DNA of 64,000 bases from Bifidobacterium catenulatum PV20-2 (GCF_000800455.1 NZ_CP007456.1:1178001-1242000); one strand, 5' to 3'; shown: positions 25,828 to 34,250, numbered from the stretch's first letter. Program-made: numbers and translations. Notes: a model not told the origin generated them from the sequence alone.

Positions 25828-28137
25828 CTATTCGACGCTTTTCAGCGCGGACGAGAGATCGATGTTGGCGATTCGTTTCGCGATGACGAGTTCGATAATC
25901 AGCATGTTGCATAACACGAACAGGGCCGACAACGCGATGTATGGTGTGGGAAGATATGCGAAAAATTGCGCGTCCTTGGAATCGGCGACGGACACATATG
26001 CGTTCAGGAAGCCTATGCCCAGGGGGATGCCGAGGGTTGTGCCCAGAATCCAAGTGACGAAGCTGTCTTTGAGCATGATGGACCGGATTTCCTTGATGTG
26101 GAAGCCGAGCACTCGCATGGTTGCGTATTCCCGGTATCGTTCGATGTAGTTCAGTGTGCCGATGCTGTACAGGATGAACCATTCCAGCAGTACCGCGAAA
26201 ACCATCAGCAATGTCAGGATGCTTTGGAAGGTGTCCAGCACTTTGTTGGCCTGCGCCTTGTCCCATGCGAGGGAGTCCACCCGCTGCACCGCCGGATGGT
26301 TATCAACGGAACTGGGCACGCGGCCATTGACCATGATGCTGGTGGGGTGGAACGTTTCGCCGAGGTTCTTCCAATATGCTGAACTGAGGTATATGCCTTG
26401 CGGGCTGCTGACGCGCACGATGTCGATAACGGTCATGATGACCGGTTCTGACATGCTGGCCGAGTCGACGCTAATAGTGTCGCCACTGGTGACTCCGAGA
26501 GCTTTCGACAGTCCTTCAGAAATGTACGCACCATCGGTTTGCGTAGTGATTGGCATAGATTCGCGCTTGTCGTCACGTGCCGTGAGGAATATGCCGGGTG
26601 TGGCGATGGACATGACGGATGACTGTTCGTGATGCGCCGTTGTAACAGTGATGGGCAGTTGTTCGAGGCTTTGCGCGTTATCCGGCAAGCCGCTCATGAT
26701 TGTGTCGTAATCTGTGTCGGTATATCCGTTGGCAAGCTGGATTTGCCGACCGTAGCGGAATACGTCGCCATATGTCATATCGTTGGTGGCGGTGAGCGAG
26801 AGACGCACACCGAAGCTTGCCATCACCAGAACGGTCGCGCCGATAATCGCCACGACGGAGATGCCTTCTTTGACCATGGAACGTGATTTATCCCGCATGA
26901 TCCAGTGCCATTGCCAGTGTTGTTGGCTGTCGCGGCGCGGGTTGCGCGGTGTTGATCGCATGGTGCCGACGCCGCGCATGGTGTTCGTGTCTAGGATCAT
27001 GGCGGGCGTCAGGCGGGTGATGCGGAATGCTGGAATGATGGAGGCGATGCTGCTGGCGATGATGATGCCTAGTATCATGAGCCAGCTGGCGTTGTCGATG
27101 CGGACCTGCCAATGGGGAAGATTGAACAGGAACCGTTGTTTGTCCAGAAACAGCCGTCCCAGAAGCGCAGGTCCGAGGAACAGGCCGAGGAGGGCGCTGG
27201 GAAGCGTTGCGATAATCGCATATATCTGATATCCGAAGATCAGGGCGCTGCGAGATATGCCCAGCGCTCTCATCAGTCCCAATGAGCTGCGCTGGCTGTT
27301 GACCAGTCGGCTGATAGTGGTGATGGTGGTCAGCGTCACCAATACAATCATCAACGTGGAGAACATGTACGACATGCGATACATGCTCGCGGTTTTGGCT
27401 TGGAACTTCGAAATCTCGGTTTTGGCGTCGCGGCCTTGCACGCTGACGGCTGCGTTGCCTAGCGTGTCTCGAACGGAACTGGCGATGCAGCCGGTATCGC
27501 AGCCAGGTTCGGCTTTGACCGCTATGCTGTTGATGCGGTCCAAAGTCACGGGCAGCGATGCACGATTAGTGTATGCGTACCCGTAGCGGTCGTGATTCGC
27601 CACCATGTCGTTCATTGGGCTGGTGTAGCCGATGTACTCCGGACTGGCGATGAGGCCCCGTACAGTCAATGCGATCGGGGACTTGTTTACATTGATGGTG
27701 ACTGTATCCCCGGTGCTGATGTGATTGGCGTCGGCGAAGTTCTTGTCAATCCAGATGGAGTTCTTTTTCTTAGTGTCGAATTGTTCGCCGTCATTGACGA
27801 GTGGGCGGGACACTTCGTTGGAGTCTTTGAGGTTGACGGTGAGCAGCTTGTTCGCTCCGCTACGTTTCATCGAGGCGGTGACGATCAGCGATCCGTCGGC
27901 ATGCGACACGTGCTTGGCATTGTTGACTTCATCGGTGAGCGTCGCACCTGCGGATCGCACGCTCACCCACGCATCGGCCAAGTTGGTTTGCATAGACCAT
28001 CGTTCGAATTCGTAGCTCATGCCGTGGGCCGCAGACAACAGTCCTGAGAAAACGAATAGGGTAAGGAACACGAGCACTGCTATGGCGCTTAGGGACATTG
28101 CGTTGGTTCTGCAATCCCTCAGTATTTTCTTGAGCAT
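25828..28137 (-). CDS. MacB/FtsX-type ABC permease
   Basis: A 769-residue membrane protein with the FtsX/MacB layout: an N-terminal helix (about 12-40), a large extracellular domain, three helices in the middle (about 260-390), a second extracellular domain, and three helices at the C-terminus ending LSSALKSVE. It works with the ATPase encoded upstream. Placement between the regulator and the biosynthetic genes indicates export of the product or self-protection. The gap to the ATPase stop is only 9 bases. Substrate is inferred from the neighbourhood only. Confidence 0.88.
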   Translation of the reverse strand: MLKKILRDCRTNAMSLSAIAVLVFLTLFVFSGLLSAAHGMSYEFERWSMQTNLADAWVSVRSAGATLTDEVNNAKHVSHADGSLIVTASMKRSGANKLLTVNLKDSNEVSRPLVNDGEQFDTKKKNSIWIDKNFADANHISTGDTVTINVNKSPIALTVRGLIASPEYIGYTSPMNDMVANHDRYGYAYTNRASLPVTLDRINSIAVKAEPGCDTGCIASSVRDTLGNAAVSVQGRDAKTEISKFQAKTASMYRMSYMFSTLMIVLVTLTTITTISRLVNSQRSSLGLMRALGISRSALIFGYQIYAIIATLPSALLGLFLGPALLGRLFLDKQRFLFNLPHWQVRIDNASWLMILGIIIASSIASIIPAFRITRLTPAMILDTNTMRGVGTMRSTPRNPRRDSQQHWQWHWIMRDKSRSMVKEGISVVAIIGATVLVMASFGVRLSLTATNDMTYGDVFRYGRQIQLANGYTDTDYDTIMSGLPDNAQSLEQLPITVTTAHHEQSSVMSIATPGIFLTARDDKRESMPITTQTDGAYISEGLSKALGVTSGDTISVDSASMSEPVIMTVIDIVRVSSPQGIYLSSAYWKNLGETFHPTSIMVNGRVPSSVDNHPAVQRVDSLAWDKAQANKVLDTFQSILTLLMVFAVLLEWFILYSIGTLNYIERYREYATMRVLGFHIKEIRSIMLKDSFVTWILGTTLGIPLGIGFLNAYVSVADSKDAQFFAYLPTPYIALSALFVLCNMLIIELVIAKRIANIDLSSALKSVE

Positions 28138-28146
28138 AGAAGACGC

Positions 28147-28848
28147 CTACCACTGGATTTGGGTAATGGATTCCGGATTGTTGTTTCGCTGCACGGATTC
28201 GGTTTTGCCGTCTTTGATGGTGACGACCACATCGGCGATTCGCGCAATCGATGAATTATGCGTTACCACAATCACGGTTTTGCGGTATTGGCGAGACATC
28301 CGCATCAGAAGTTTTAGGACCGACTGTCCGGTTTTGGAATCCAACGCGCCTGTAGGTTCGTCGCACAGCAGCAGCTGCGGGTTCTTGCACAGGGCTCGCG
28401 CAATGGCCACACGTTGGAGCTGGCCGCCGGACAATTCTTGTGGGAAGGCATGGATTTTCTCGCCGAGACCAACGTCGGAGAGGACGGCTTGCGGATCGAA
28501 ATTCTTTCCGCCGAAGCGTGCGACCATTTCCACATTTTCTAGAATGGTGAGGTTGGGGATGATGTTATAGAATTGGAACACAAAGCCGATGGAGTTGCGG
28601 CGATACTGTGTCAAGGCGCGTTCCCTCATGTCGGATATATCAGTGCCATCGACTGTGATGGAACCTGATGTGGGTGAGTCCATGCCGCCCAACATGTTGA
28701 GCAGCGTGGACTTTCCCGCGCCGCTCTGCCCAAGGACCACACAGAAATCACCCTCGTCGAGGGAGAAGCTGACATGATCCAAGGCCATAGTCTGCACGTC
28801 ATTGCTGTTGTATTGTTTAGTCAGATTGATGACGTCAATGAACGACAT
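28147..28848 (-). CDS. LolD/MacB-type ABC ATP-binding protein
   Basis: ATPase for the FtsX-type permease. Walker A is GQSGAGKSTLLNML (about residue 39), with Q-loop GFVFQFYNIIPNL, signature LSGGQLQRVAIARAL, Walker B LLLCDEPTGALD and H-loop VVTHNSSIA. 233 residues, the normal length. The start lies 28 bases inside the TetR gene, with AAGGAG before it, so the two are coupled. The QLQR signature and FQFYN belong to the MacB family rather than the BcrA family used by the other exporter in this window. Confidence 0.93.
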   Translation of the reverse strand: MSFIDVINLTKQYNSNDVQTMALDHVSFSLDEGDFCVVLGQSGAGKSTLLNMLGGMDSPTSGSITVDGTDISDMRERALTQYRRNSIGFVFQFYNIIPNLTILENVEMVARFGGKNFDPQAVLSDVGLGEKIHAFPQELSGGQLQRVAIARALCKNPQLLLCDEPTGALDSKTGQSVLKLLMRMSRQYRKTVIVVTHNSSIARIADVVVTIKDGKTESVQRNNNPESITQIQW

Positions 28849-29444
28849 GGTGTTTCTCCTTGCATAAGCTTTAGGATCCCGACTAGCAGTCGCTTGATGG
28901 ACTGGAAGGTCGGCGTATCCGGTATGGTGTCGGGATTCGCAAATTTCTCACGCAGTATGCCGTTGAGCCCGTATACGATGAAGCATGACAGCTCATGCAC
29001 ATCCACCGCGGCCTCACGCGACGCGACGCCTTTCCTTTCCAGCAATTCGTTAATGATGTGTTCCGCCATAGGAATCTCTTCCGTCATCATGGTCATGCTG
29101 ATGGTATCTAGAATCTGCTTGTTATCACCATGGTCCAGAAGATTGCGATACCTGTTGAAGTCGCATTCCACTGATTCGATGAGACGGTCAATCTTCCGTT
29201 CGGGATCGAGTGTTTCGTCGCGTACGATGCTCCATCGCTGGTCTAACTGCTGCTTGACGATGCGCTGCATGGCCGCTTCGTAGATATCCTGCTTTGACGC
29301 GAAATAGTAATAGAACAGGCCGGGGCCCGACGCGTCAGCCTCCTGAATGATGCTCCGGATGGACAGGCCTTCATACCCTTTCTCCAAAAGCATGCGTGAA
29401 GCTATGTCAATCATCTGCTCTTTGCGTTTGTCGTACTTAAGCAT
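28821..29444 (-). CDS. TetR-family regulator of the biosynthetic operon
   Basis: First gene of the operon. The N-terminal HTH (about residues 8-55) is typical TetR: IDIASRMLLEKGYEGLSIRSI and GPGLFYYYFASKQDIYEAAM. The helical C-terminal ligand domain is unlike any I can name. ATG at 29444 with GGGAG 6 bases upstream. A palindrome overlapping its own promoter at 29470-29515 suggests autoregulation and thus control of everything downstream. RtcR and MucA-type regulators of tetramic acid clusters are also TetR-like, which fits the analogy. Confidence 0.9.
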   Translation of the reverse strand: MLKYDKRKEQMIDIASRMLLEKGYEGLSIRSIIQEADASGPGLFYYYFASKQDIYEAAMQRIVKQQLDQRWSIVRDETLDPERKIDRLIESVECDFNRYRNLLDHGDNKQILDTISMTMMTEEIPMAEHIINELLERKGVASREAAVDVHELSCFIVYGLNGILREKFANPDTIPDTPTFQSIKRLLVGILKLMQGETPCRSLTSSI

Positions 29445-29469
29445 CCAAGCTCCCTGTCCCGCACATTAA

Positions 29470-29515
29470 TTGAACGATGTTCAAAAATACTACTACGGCA
29501 CCACAGTCACGTCAA
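29470..29515 (-). promoter_or_regulatory. Operon promoter with overlapping TetR operator
   Basis: On the minus strand -35 TTGACG (29510-29515), a 17-base spacer and -10 TAGTAT (29487-29492). Directly after the -10 lies a perfect palindrome TTGAACATCGTTCAA (29470-29484; 6-base arms, 3-base centre). A repressor bound there would block open-complex formation. Assignment to the adjacent TetR protein is inferred. Confidence 0.65.
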
Positions 29516-29843
29516 CGCATTGGCTTTATTTCACGCCCTTCTCTCCGCTGTCAGCGTAAATAGAGATGGAAATCGGCGACCGCTGCACAAGCCGAGAGGT
29601 GATCCAGCAACCACCGATTATCTTCCGCGCATTCATCGCAACAGTTCCCGACAGTGGGCGCACGAGCAAGAGACACGCTACGAGCCACCCCCTCTAGGCC
29701 GCTCCGCGTGCCAGCGTCCTGTAACGACGGACGGCTCGACGTCCAACATTCCCATTACGCGACTGCCGTCTCACCTTCGCCTACAAACAGTCCACTGGAC
29801 TGACTGCTTCACGGCTCAATCGTCTGAGGAGACAGCTCGCCCA
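29516..29843. other. Intergenic between TetR promoter and next ORF
   Basis: No convincing gene. It contains a perfect palindrome CAGTCCACTGGACTG at 29788-29802 and a small hairpin GTCT-GAGG-AGAC at 29822-29833. The plus-strand open frame that crosses it has no start context and biased codons, so I do not call it. It may be remnant DNA of the mobile element. Confidence 0.35.
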
Positions 29844-30275
29844 TTATGGACAATGAATCAACGTCCTCTGGCTTTCGTTCATGTCCGTGGCCGTTCTCCA
29901 CAGGCCGTCCTGCGTAAGCCCGTAGCGTTCGCGCAGCATGTCGAACGTGTGCAGGCCCTCGCGCATCGCTGCCCGGTATTCGTCGTCGTCCGCCGCGCTG
30001 TTGAGGTTGGCGGCGATGGCGAACGTTTCGGATACGAGGCGTTCCATGTCGTGCGTGGACAGATTCTCCGGGTGTCTTTCTCGTCCGTCATCGAGGAAGG
30101 GCGGGCGGTTCTCCATCGCGGCGCGCCATTCCTGGACGGCGAGGCTGCGGCTTCTGGCATCGTCCGCCCAGTCATCGCGCAGTCGTTTCAATCGCATGTC
30201 GTCGCCGAGCTCGAAGGCGTTGAACCGTTCCATCCGCCCATCCGTGCTATGCCACGTGATCCGGTAGCCGACCAC
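29844..30275 (-). pseudogene. 3' part of an unknown gene, truncated by IS1249-like element
   Basis: Open frame of 143 codons starting near GTG 30275 with VGYRITWHSTDGRMERF, followed by a charged helical region (RLKRLRDDWADDARSR, then HDMERLVSETFAIAANL). The frame continues open upstream into the IS end (reading ..IGHP before VGY), so the true 5' part is missing. No family recognised. GC-rich, not AT-rich like the biosynthetic operon next to it. It looks like an accessory gene of a conjugative or integrative element. Confidence 0.5.
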
Positions 30276-30280
30276 GGGGT

Positions 30281-30306
30281 GGCCTATAGGAACTTTTGTG
30301 GTGCTT
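30281..30306. repeat. Left terminal inverted repeat of the IS
   Basis: Starts GGCCTATAGGAACTTTTGTG and is repeated exactly, inverted, at 31576-31601. Confidence 0.9.
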
Positions 30307-30324
30307 TAGGTCTGGTTCTCGGCG

Positions 30325-31482
30325 TCAGTCGGTGCCGTTGGGATATCGCGTGCCGGTGTGGAATTCGTTCCAGTCGACACCGATCCCGCATGCGGGCGAG
30401 ACGTCGCCTTCCGGTTCGGGCGACGTCGCTTTCCCGTCCTCCAGCGGATCGTCGGAAATGAACGATTCCGGCCGCGGGTGCGCGGTCTTCATGTAGCACA
30501 CCCATTCGCACGCGCGGAGCATGTGCTCCTCGGGCAGTCCGCGGTGGTTGCGCAACACGTTCTTGACAACCGAGTTGACGCCACCCTCCAGCCGGTTCGT
30601 GGTGCGGGCCACCGGCCCACCCGCGGCAAGCGCTGGCTCGAGAAAGGCGAAGAGCTTCCCCTCGCGGAACAGTTTCTCCAACCGCCGGCAGCGGCGCAGC
30701 TCCCCGTGCGTCCACCACCACACACGTCCGGACGCCTTGGGGTTGGCGGGGTCGTCCCTCGCGAAGATGCGTTCGGCGATGAATCCTTTCCAGCGTTCGT
30801 GCCAGGCGTTCAGCGCCTCGCCCCATCCGACGGCCTCCTCGGCGGTTTCCACGCCGGCCGGCGGGCCGGACAGTTTTTTCAATTCCCTGCCGGCCTGGAG
30901 TCTGGGTCTGGAGGTCAGGTCGGTGCGGGTGTTGCGTTGCACATGCACCAGACGGCGATGGATCCGGGTGCCGGGCCACGCCTCCAGGCACGCCGCCTCC
31001 GCGCCGCGCAGCCCGTCGGTGATCAGCACGTCGGGCGTGGGGATCCCGGAGAACAGGGCCAGGTAGGCGGCCTTGGACTCGTGCGCGCACCACTGGAAGG
31101 CGAGGACTTCTCCGCTCTCGCCGTCGATGGCGATGATCAGGCACCAGTCGTGGCCCATGTACGTGCCGTCGGCCATGACCGCGTGGCGCTTCGCGTCCGT
31201 CGGGGCGATGCGCGGCCGGATTGACCAGCACCATGCGATCCGCTTGCGCAGGGCGCGCGCGTCGCCCGTGGATTCCGACGCCGTCTGGGACGACGGCCCC
31301 AGCAGCCATGAGAGGAATTCCTCCAGCGTCTGCGCCCGTCTGCGGCCGCGCTGCGGCATCGTCGAGCTCAGCCGGCAGGCCCGGCATTTCCACCGTTGCG
31401 TGCCCTTGCCGGTCCGTCCGTTCTTCTTCATCGCACGCCCGCATACCGGGCATTTCTTCGCTTTGTTGGATGGCGTTCTCAC
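30325..31482 (-). CDS. IS1249-type transposase of the IS256 family
   Basis: A 385-residue transposase. N-terminal zinc finger: CPVCGRAMKKNGRTGKG, then WKCRACR. The DDE core shows DGTYMGHDWCLIIAIDG (first Asp), LITDGLRGAEAACLEAWPG (second Asp) and TTNRLEGGVNS (Glu), which fits Mutator-like/IS256 transposases, specifically IS1249-type with an N-terminal Zn ribbon. Reading frame is intact, ATG at 31482. The inverted repeats lie 44 bases past its stop and 94 bases before its start, normal for a small IS. Confidence 0.9.
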   Translation of the reverse strand: MRTPSNKAKKCPVCGRAMKKNGRTGKGTQRWKCRACRLSSTMPQRGRRRAQTLEEFLSWLLGPSSQTASESTGDARALRKRIAWCWSIRPRIAPTDAKRHAVMADGTYMGHDWCLIIAIDGESGEVLAFQWCAHESKAAYLALFSGIPTPDVLITDGLRGAEAACLEAWPGTRIHRRLVHVQRNTRTDLTSRPRLQAGRELKKLSGPPAGVETAEEAVGWGEALNAWHERWKGFIAERIFARDDPANPKASGRVWWWTHGELRRCRRLEKLFREGKLFAFLEPALAAGGPVARTTNRLEGGVNSVVKNVLRNHRGLPEEHMLRACEWVCYMKTAHPRPESFISDDPLEDGKATSPEPEGDVSPACGIGVDWNEFHTGTRYPNGTD

Positions 31483-31575
31483 ACCATCCAGCCCACCACC
31501 GGGAGCACATCATTTTCCACGCGGGGAAAAAGACATGCCGACACGCCTACTCATACAAGGCCAGACCTCGATCAT

Positions 31576-31601
31576 AAGCACCACAAAAGTTCCTATAGGC
31601 C
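31576..31601. repeat. Right terminal inverted repeat of the IS
   Basis: Exact inverted copy of 30281-30306. It ends in CCTATAGGCC, itself palindromic, so the very ends of the element are symmetrical. Confidence 0.9.
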
Positions 31602-31777
31602 CTGTCTATGGGTGGCCAGTTCCTCACCCAAGGCATCCAGTCCGACAAAAAGTTTCTGGCATTGGCCGGCTTGTAACGTCCTGAATCTTCCACCCACTGG
31701 GGAACCTTCCCGCCAAGAAGGCAGTTGGCGTACGGATTGTTCCCGCGGGTGGGTGTTTTGGGGACTCGGGAGGCGGG
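31602..31777 (-). pseudogene. Fragment of an unknown gene next to the IS
   Basis: Minus-strand open stretch that reads coherently as protein: RGNNPYANCLLGGKVPQW, then VEDSGRYKPANARNFLSDW and MPWVRNWPPIDR, running on into the IS end. A TAG at 31778-31780 closes it at the 5' side, and there is no start codon. I read it as an internal piece of a coding gene cut on both sides. I do not recognise the family. It is not the missing 5' part of the 29844 fragment as far as I can tell. Confidence 0.45.
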
Positions 31778-31994
31778 CTATTCTCTAACACGCATGCAGG
31801 AGACCTCGAATTTGCGCGTTTGACGGAGACTCTGCTACCGGTTGCGAGGATCCAGCGGATCACGGTCATCGTAGAATGCGTAGATATCCAGACCAAGTTC
31901 CTCCACGGGCAAAACTTAAGATTTTCCCAGCAAACGGCGTTTACCATGAACACGCAAGCAAGAAAAACACGGCAAATCATGGAAGGGAGTCCAT
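31778..31994. other. Upstream region of bile salt hydrolase gene
   Basis: No gene is visible. It presumably contains the bsh promoter, but no -10/-35 pair is convincing. A possible ribosome binding site GGAAGGGAG lies just before the bsh ATG. Confidence 0.4.
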
Positions 31995-32945
31995 ATGTGC
32001 ACTGGTGTTCGTTTCTCCGACGATGAGGGAAACACATATTTCGGCCGTAATCTCGACTGGAGCTTCTCCTACGGCGAGACCATTCTGGTCACTCCGCGAG
32101 GCTACCAGTACGACTATGTGTATGGGGCCGAAGGCAAGAACGAACCGAATGCGGTGATCGGCGTGGGCGTGGTCATGGCCGACCGCCCCATGTATTTCGA
32201 CTGCGCCAACGAGCATGGTCTGGCCATTGCCGGACTGAACTTCCCCGGATACGCCTCCTTTGCACACGAGCCGGTCGAAGGAACCGAAAACGTCGCTACC
32301 TTCGAATTCCCGCTGTGGGTGGCGCGCAATTTCGACAGTGTCGACGAAGTCGAAGAAGCGTTGAAGAACGTGACGCTCGTTTCGCAGGTCGTGCCCGGCC
32401 AGCAGGAGTCCCTGCTGCACTGGTTCATTGGTGACGGCACCCGAAGCATCGTCGTCGAGCAGATGGCTGATGGCATGCACGTTCATCATGACGATGTGGA
32501 TGTGCTCACCAACCAGCCGACCTTCGACTTCCATATGGAAAACCTGCGCAACTACATGTGCGTGAGCAACGAAATGGCGGAGCCGACCACTTGGGGCAAA
32601 GCGAAACTGAGCGCATGGGGTGCCGGCGTGAGCATGCACGGCATTCCCGGTGACGTGAGTTCGCCGTCGCGTTTCGTACGCGTTGCCTACACCAACACGC
32701 ACTATCCACAGCAGAACAATGAGTCCGCCAATGTGTCTCGTCTGTTCCACACGCTGGCTTCCGTACAGATGGCTGACGGCATGTCCAAGATGGGCAACGA
32801 CCAGTTCGAGCGCACACTGTTCACCAGCGGTTATTCCGGAAAGACTAACACGTATTACATGAACACGTATGAGGATCCGGCGATTCGCTCGTTTGCCATG
32901 TCCGACTTCGACATGGATTCGAGCGAGCTGATCACCGCCGATTGA
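31995..32945 (+). CDS. bsh: Bile salt hydrolase
   Basis: Cytoplasmic N-terminal nucleophile hydrolase that cleaves glycine or taurine from conjugated bile acids (choloylglycine hydrolase). After Met removal the nucleophile is Cys2 (MCTGVRFSDD), with the other active-site elements RNLDWS, CANEHGLAIAGLNF and the Asn/Arg region further on. At 316 residues it matches the B. longum enzyme in length and largely in sequence as I recall it. Start ATG at 31995 follows GGAAGGGAG. Ends with a clear terminator. A gut-adaptation gene, lying at the edge of the accessory island. Confidence 0.95.
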   Translation: MCTGVRFSDDEGNTYFGRNLDWSFSYGETILVTPRGYQYDYVYGAEGKNEPNAVIGVGVVMADRPMYFDCANEHGLAIAGLNFPGYASFAHEPVEGTENVATFEFPLWVARNFDSVDEVEEALKNVTLVSQVVPGQQESLLHWFIGDGTRSIVVEQMADGMHVHHDDVDVLTNQPTFDFHMENLRNYMCVSNEMAEPTTWGKAKLSAWGAGVSMHGIPGDVSSPSRFVRVAYTNTHYPQQNNESANVSRLFHTLASVQMADGMSKMGNDQFERTLFTSGYSGKTNTYYMNTYEDPAIRSFAMSDFDMDSSELITAD

Positions 32946-33015
32946 TTCCGGGAATTTCGAGTTCGAAGATTCCAGTTCCGAAGATTCCACAGCAATCGCA
33001 CTACGTGAACAGTAT

Positions 33016-33053
33016 AAAAGGGCACAACGTCGTAACCGTCGTTGTGCCCTTTT
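33016..33053. terminator. Bidirectional terminator after bsh
   Basis: AAAAGGGCACAACG paired with CGTTGTGCCCTTTT, 14-base stem with A-run and T-run on the two sides; serves bsh (+) and the YkoE-like gene (-). Confidence 0.85.
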
Positions 33054-33120
33054 AATCAGTAAAACTGATGAGATTTGATTAAAAAATTAAAATGGTCGAG
33101 GCATGCTTTCGAACGTACTT

Positions 33121-33810
33121 TCAGGCGTTTTCTTCGTTATGTTCCTTATGCGAGGAAGCGAATCGCGACAGAACACCTGACTTACGTAAAGCGCAATACA
33201 TTCCCCAAGAACCGAAACCGGCGAATGCCACCGCGCTAAGCAGCTCGCAAATAGTGCCGATGATGCCTCGCGGGCTGAAAAACGTGAATGCCTGATAGTA
33301 GAAGAACAGCAGGTAGAAGTTGTAGACGATTCCAATCGCCATAGCAGACAGAATGGTGACGCCGAGCGTCCAACGACGGTAGCGGAACAGCGCGAATACC
33401 GCTTCTGCGGCTGCCGCCTGCAACAACGCGATCACCACCAGGCTCACACTGTATTTCGTGCCGAGTACCACCTCGACGAACGATGCGACCAAAAGCACGT
33501 AGGCCGAAGCTCCCGGCTTGCGCACGATCAGAGAACCCAACGTGGCGGGGAAGTAGAACAAAGCATGAAGTAGCGCCGCTGAACCAGGAAGAATCAAAGT
33601 CATCAACGGAAAAAGACCATACGAGAGACCGTCGAACACCCAAAACATCACTCCCGACATCACGCCGACCGCCGCGCCGACCGCGATATCGACCACACGC
33701 CATGTGAGGGCCTTGTGTGTTCCTTGGTTTGTTTTCAAAGGCTGCCTTACCTGCTTCGACAGCTTCGCGTCTGTATTATGAATAACGGTTTTAGAGAATG
33801 GCTTCGCCAT
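33121..33810 (-). CDS. YkoE-like ECF transporter substrate-binding protein
   Basis: S component of an energy-coupling-factor transporter, the YkoE family linked to thiamine or its HMP precursor. Typical YkoE pattern: VGVMSGVMFWVFDGLSYG, then LGSLIVRKPGASAYVLL, then ALLQAAAAEAVFALFRYRR, and five to six membrane helices in 229 residues. Starts ATG 33810. The ATPase and EcfT partners are not next to it, so it would use shared ECF modules. No TPP riboswitch is visible upstream. Confidence 0.82.
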   Translation of the reverse strand: MAKPFSKTVIHNTDAKLSKQVRQPLKTNQGTHKALTWRVVDIAVGAAVGVMSGVMFWVFDGLSYGLFPLMTLILPGSAALLHALFYFPATLGSLIVRKPGASAYVLLVASFVEVVLGTKYSVSLVVIALLQAAAAEAVFALFRYRRWTLGVTILSAMAIGIVYNFYLLFFYYQAFTFFSPRGIIGTICELLSAVAFAGFGSWGMYCALRKSGVLSRFASSHKEHNEENA

Positions 33811-34216
33811 AATGATAATGAATCCTTGCGTTGGTCGATGCCGCGCACCGTGAGTCGGAGATCGCGGCAGTCGCCGTGGGCCGTTCCTCGACCTGCGCGG
33901 CTCGGGCAGGAACGACGAAAGGTATTATACGACGTGTTGTTTGCCGAACACGCATCATGGATTTCCCTGTATCCAAAATATCGTTACAAATACTCCAAAT
34001 CCGGGCGTACGGTCCAGTCCAGTACACCTAATCCGCACGATTTCATTCAACTCAGCAGCATAAGAGCTTTTTGTTGTGAGGTGGCATTCGTCCAAAACAG
34101 CGTGATCCTATGTTCCTTACGATGAACACGTAAGTTACGCTTTGCAGACGCAACTTAGCTAATTGTCAGGATTACATGTTCTTTTGCTATGCGACAGCAT
34201 GCAACACGCCAATTAG
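33811..34216. other. Divergent intergenic between ykoE-like and merR-like genes
   Basis: About 400 bases with promoters for both sides. On the minus strand a TATAAT box lies at 33924-33929 and a long leader before the YkoE-like ATG contains GC-rich segments, but I found no TPP-riboswitch core (no CTGAGA box). I see no gene in it. Confidence 0.4.
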
Positions 34217-34234
34217 ACTTCAAGCACTTTAAGT
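34217..34234 (+). promoter_or_regulatory. Near-palindromic MerR-type operator
   Basis: ACTTCAAGCACTTTAAGT: arms ACTTCAAG and CTTTAAGT with one mismatch around a central CA, just upstream of the merR-like gene. MerR proteins bind such dyads between -35 and -10. Inference from position. Confidence 0.45.
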
Positions 34235-34250
34235 TTTTACAGTGCAGAGT

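Larger units (their letters stand above)
30281..31601 (-). mobile_element. IS1249/IS256-like insertion sequence
   Basis: A 1321-base element with perfect terminal inverted repeats that I read at both ends (30281-30306 and 31576-31601). It carries one transposase on the minus strand and is apparently intact. The 8 bases on either side (CACGGGGT and CTGTCTAT) do not match, so there is no obvious target duplication; the two flanks may have come from different sites through a deletion or recombination. Confidence 0.85.

Noticed and set aside
15343..29444. Siderophore or lipopeptide cluster
   Set aside because: Only one NRPS module, a PKS with TE and a PhlACB-like trio; no siderophore receptor or aryl-acid genes, so the tetramic acid model fits better.
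29590..29615. GGTGATCCAGC resembling the reverse complement of the 16S rRNA 3' end
   Set aside because: Similarity stops after about 11 bases; surrounding sequence does not match rRNA.
31624..32037. 137-codon minus-strand frame before bsh
   Set aside because: Composition is unlike a protein and it overlaps the bsh start; a different frame in 31602-31777 reads more like real coding remnant.
33811..34100. TPP riboswitch upstream of the YkoE-like gene
   Set aside because: The leader lacks the conserved TPP core elements that I would expect; only a promoter box is visible.
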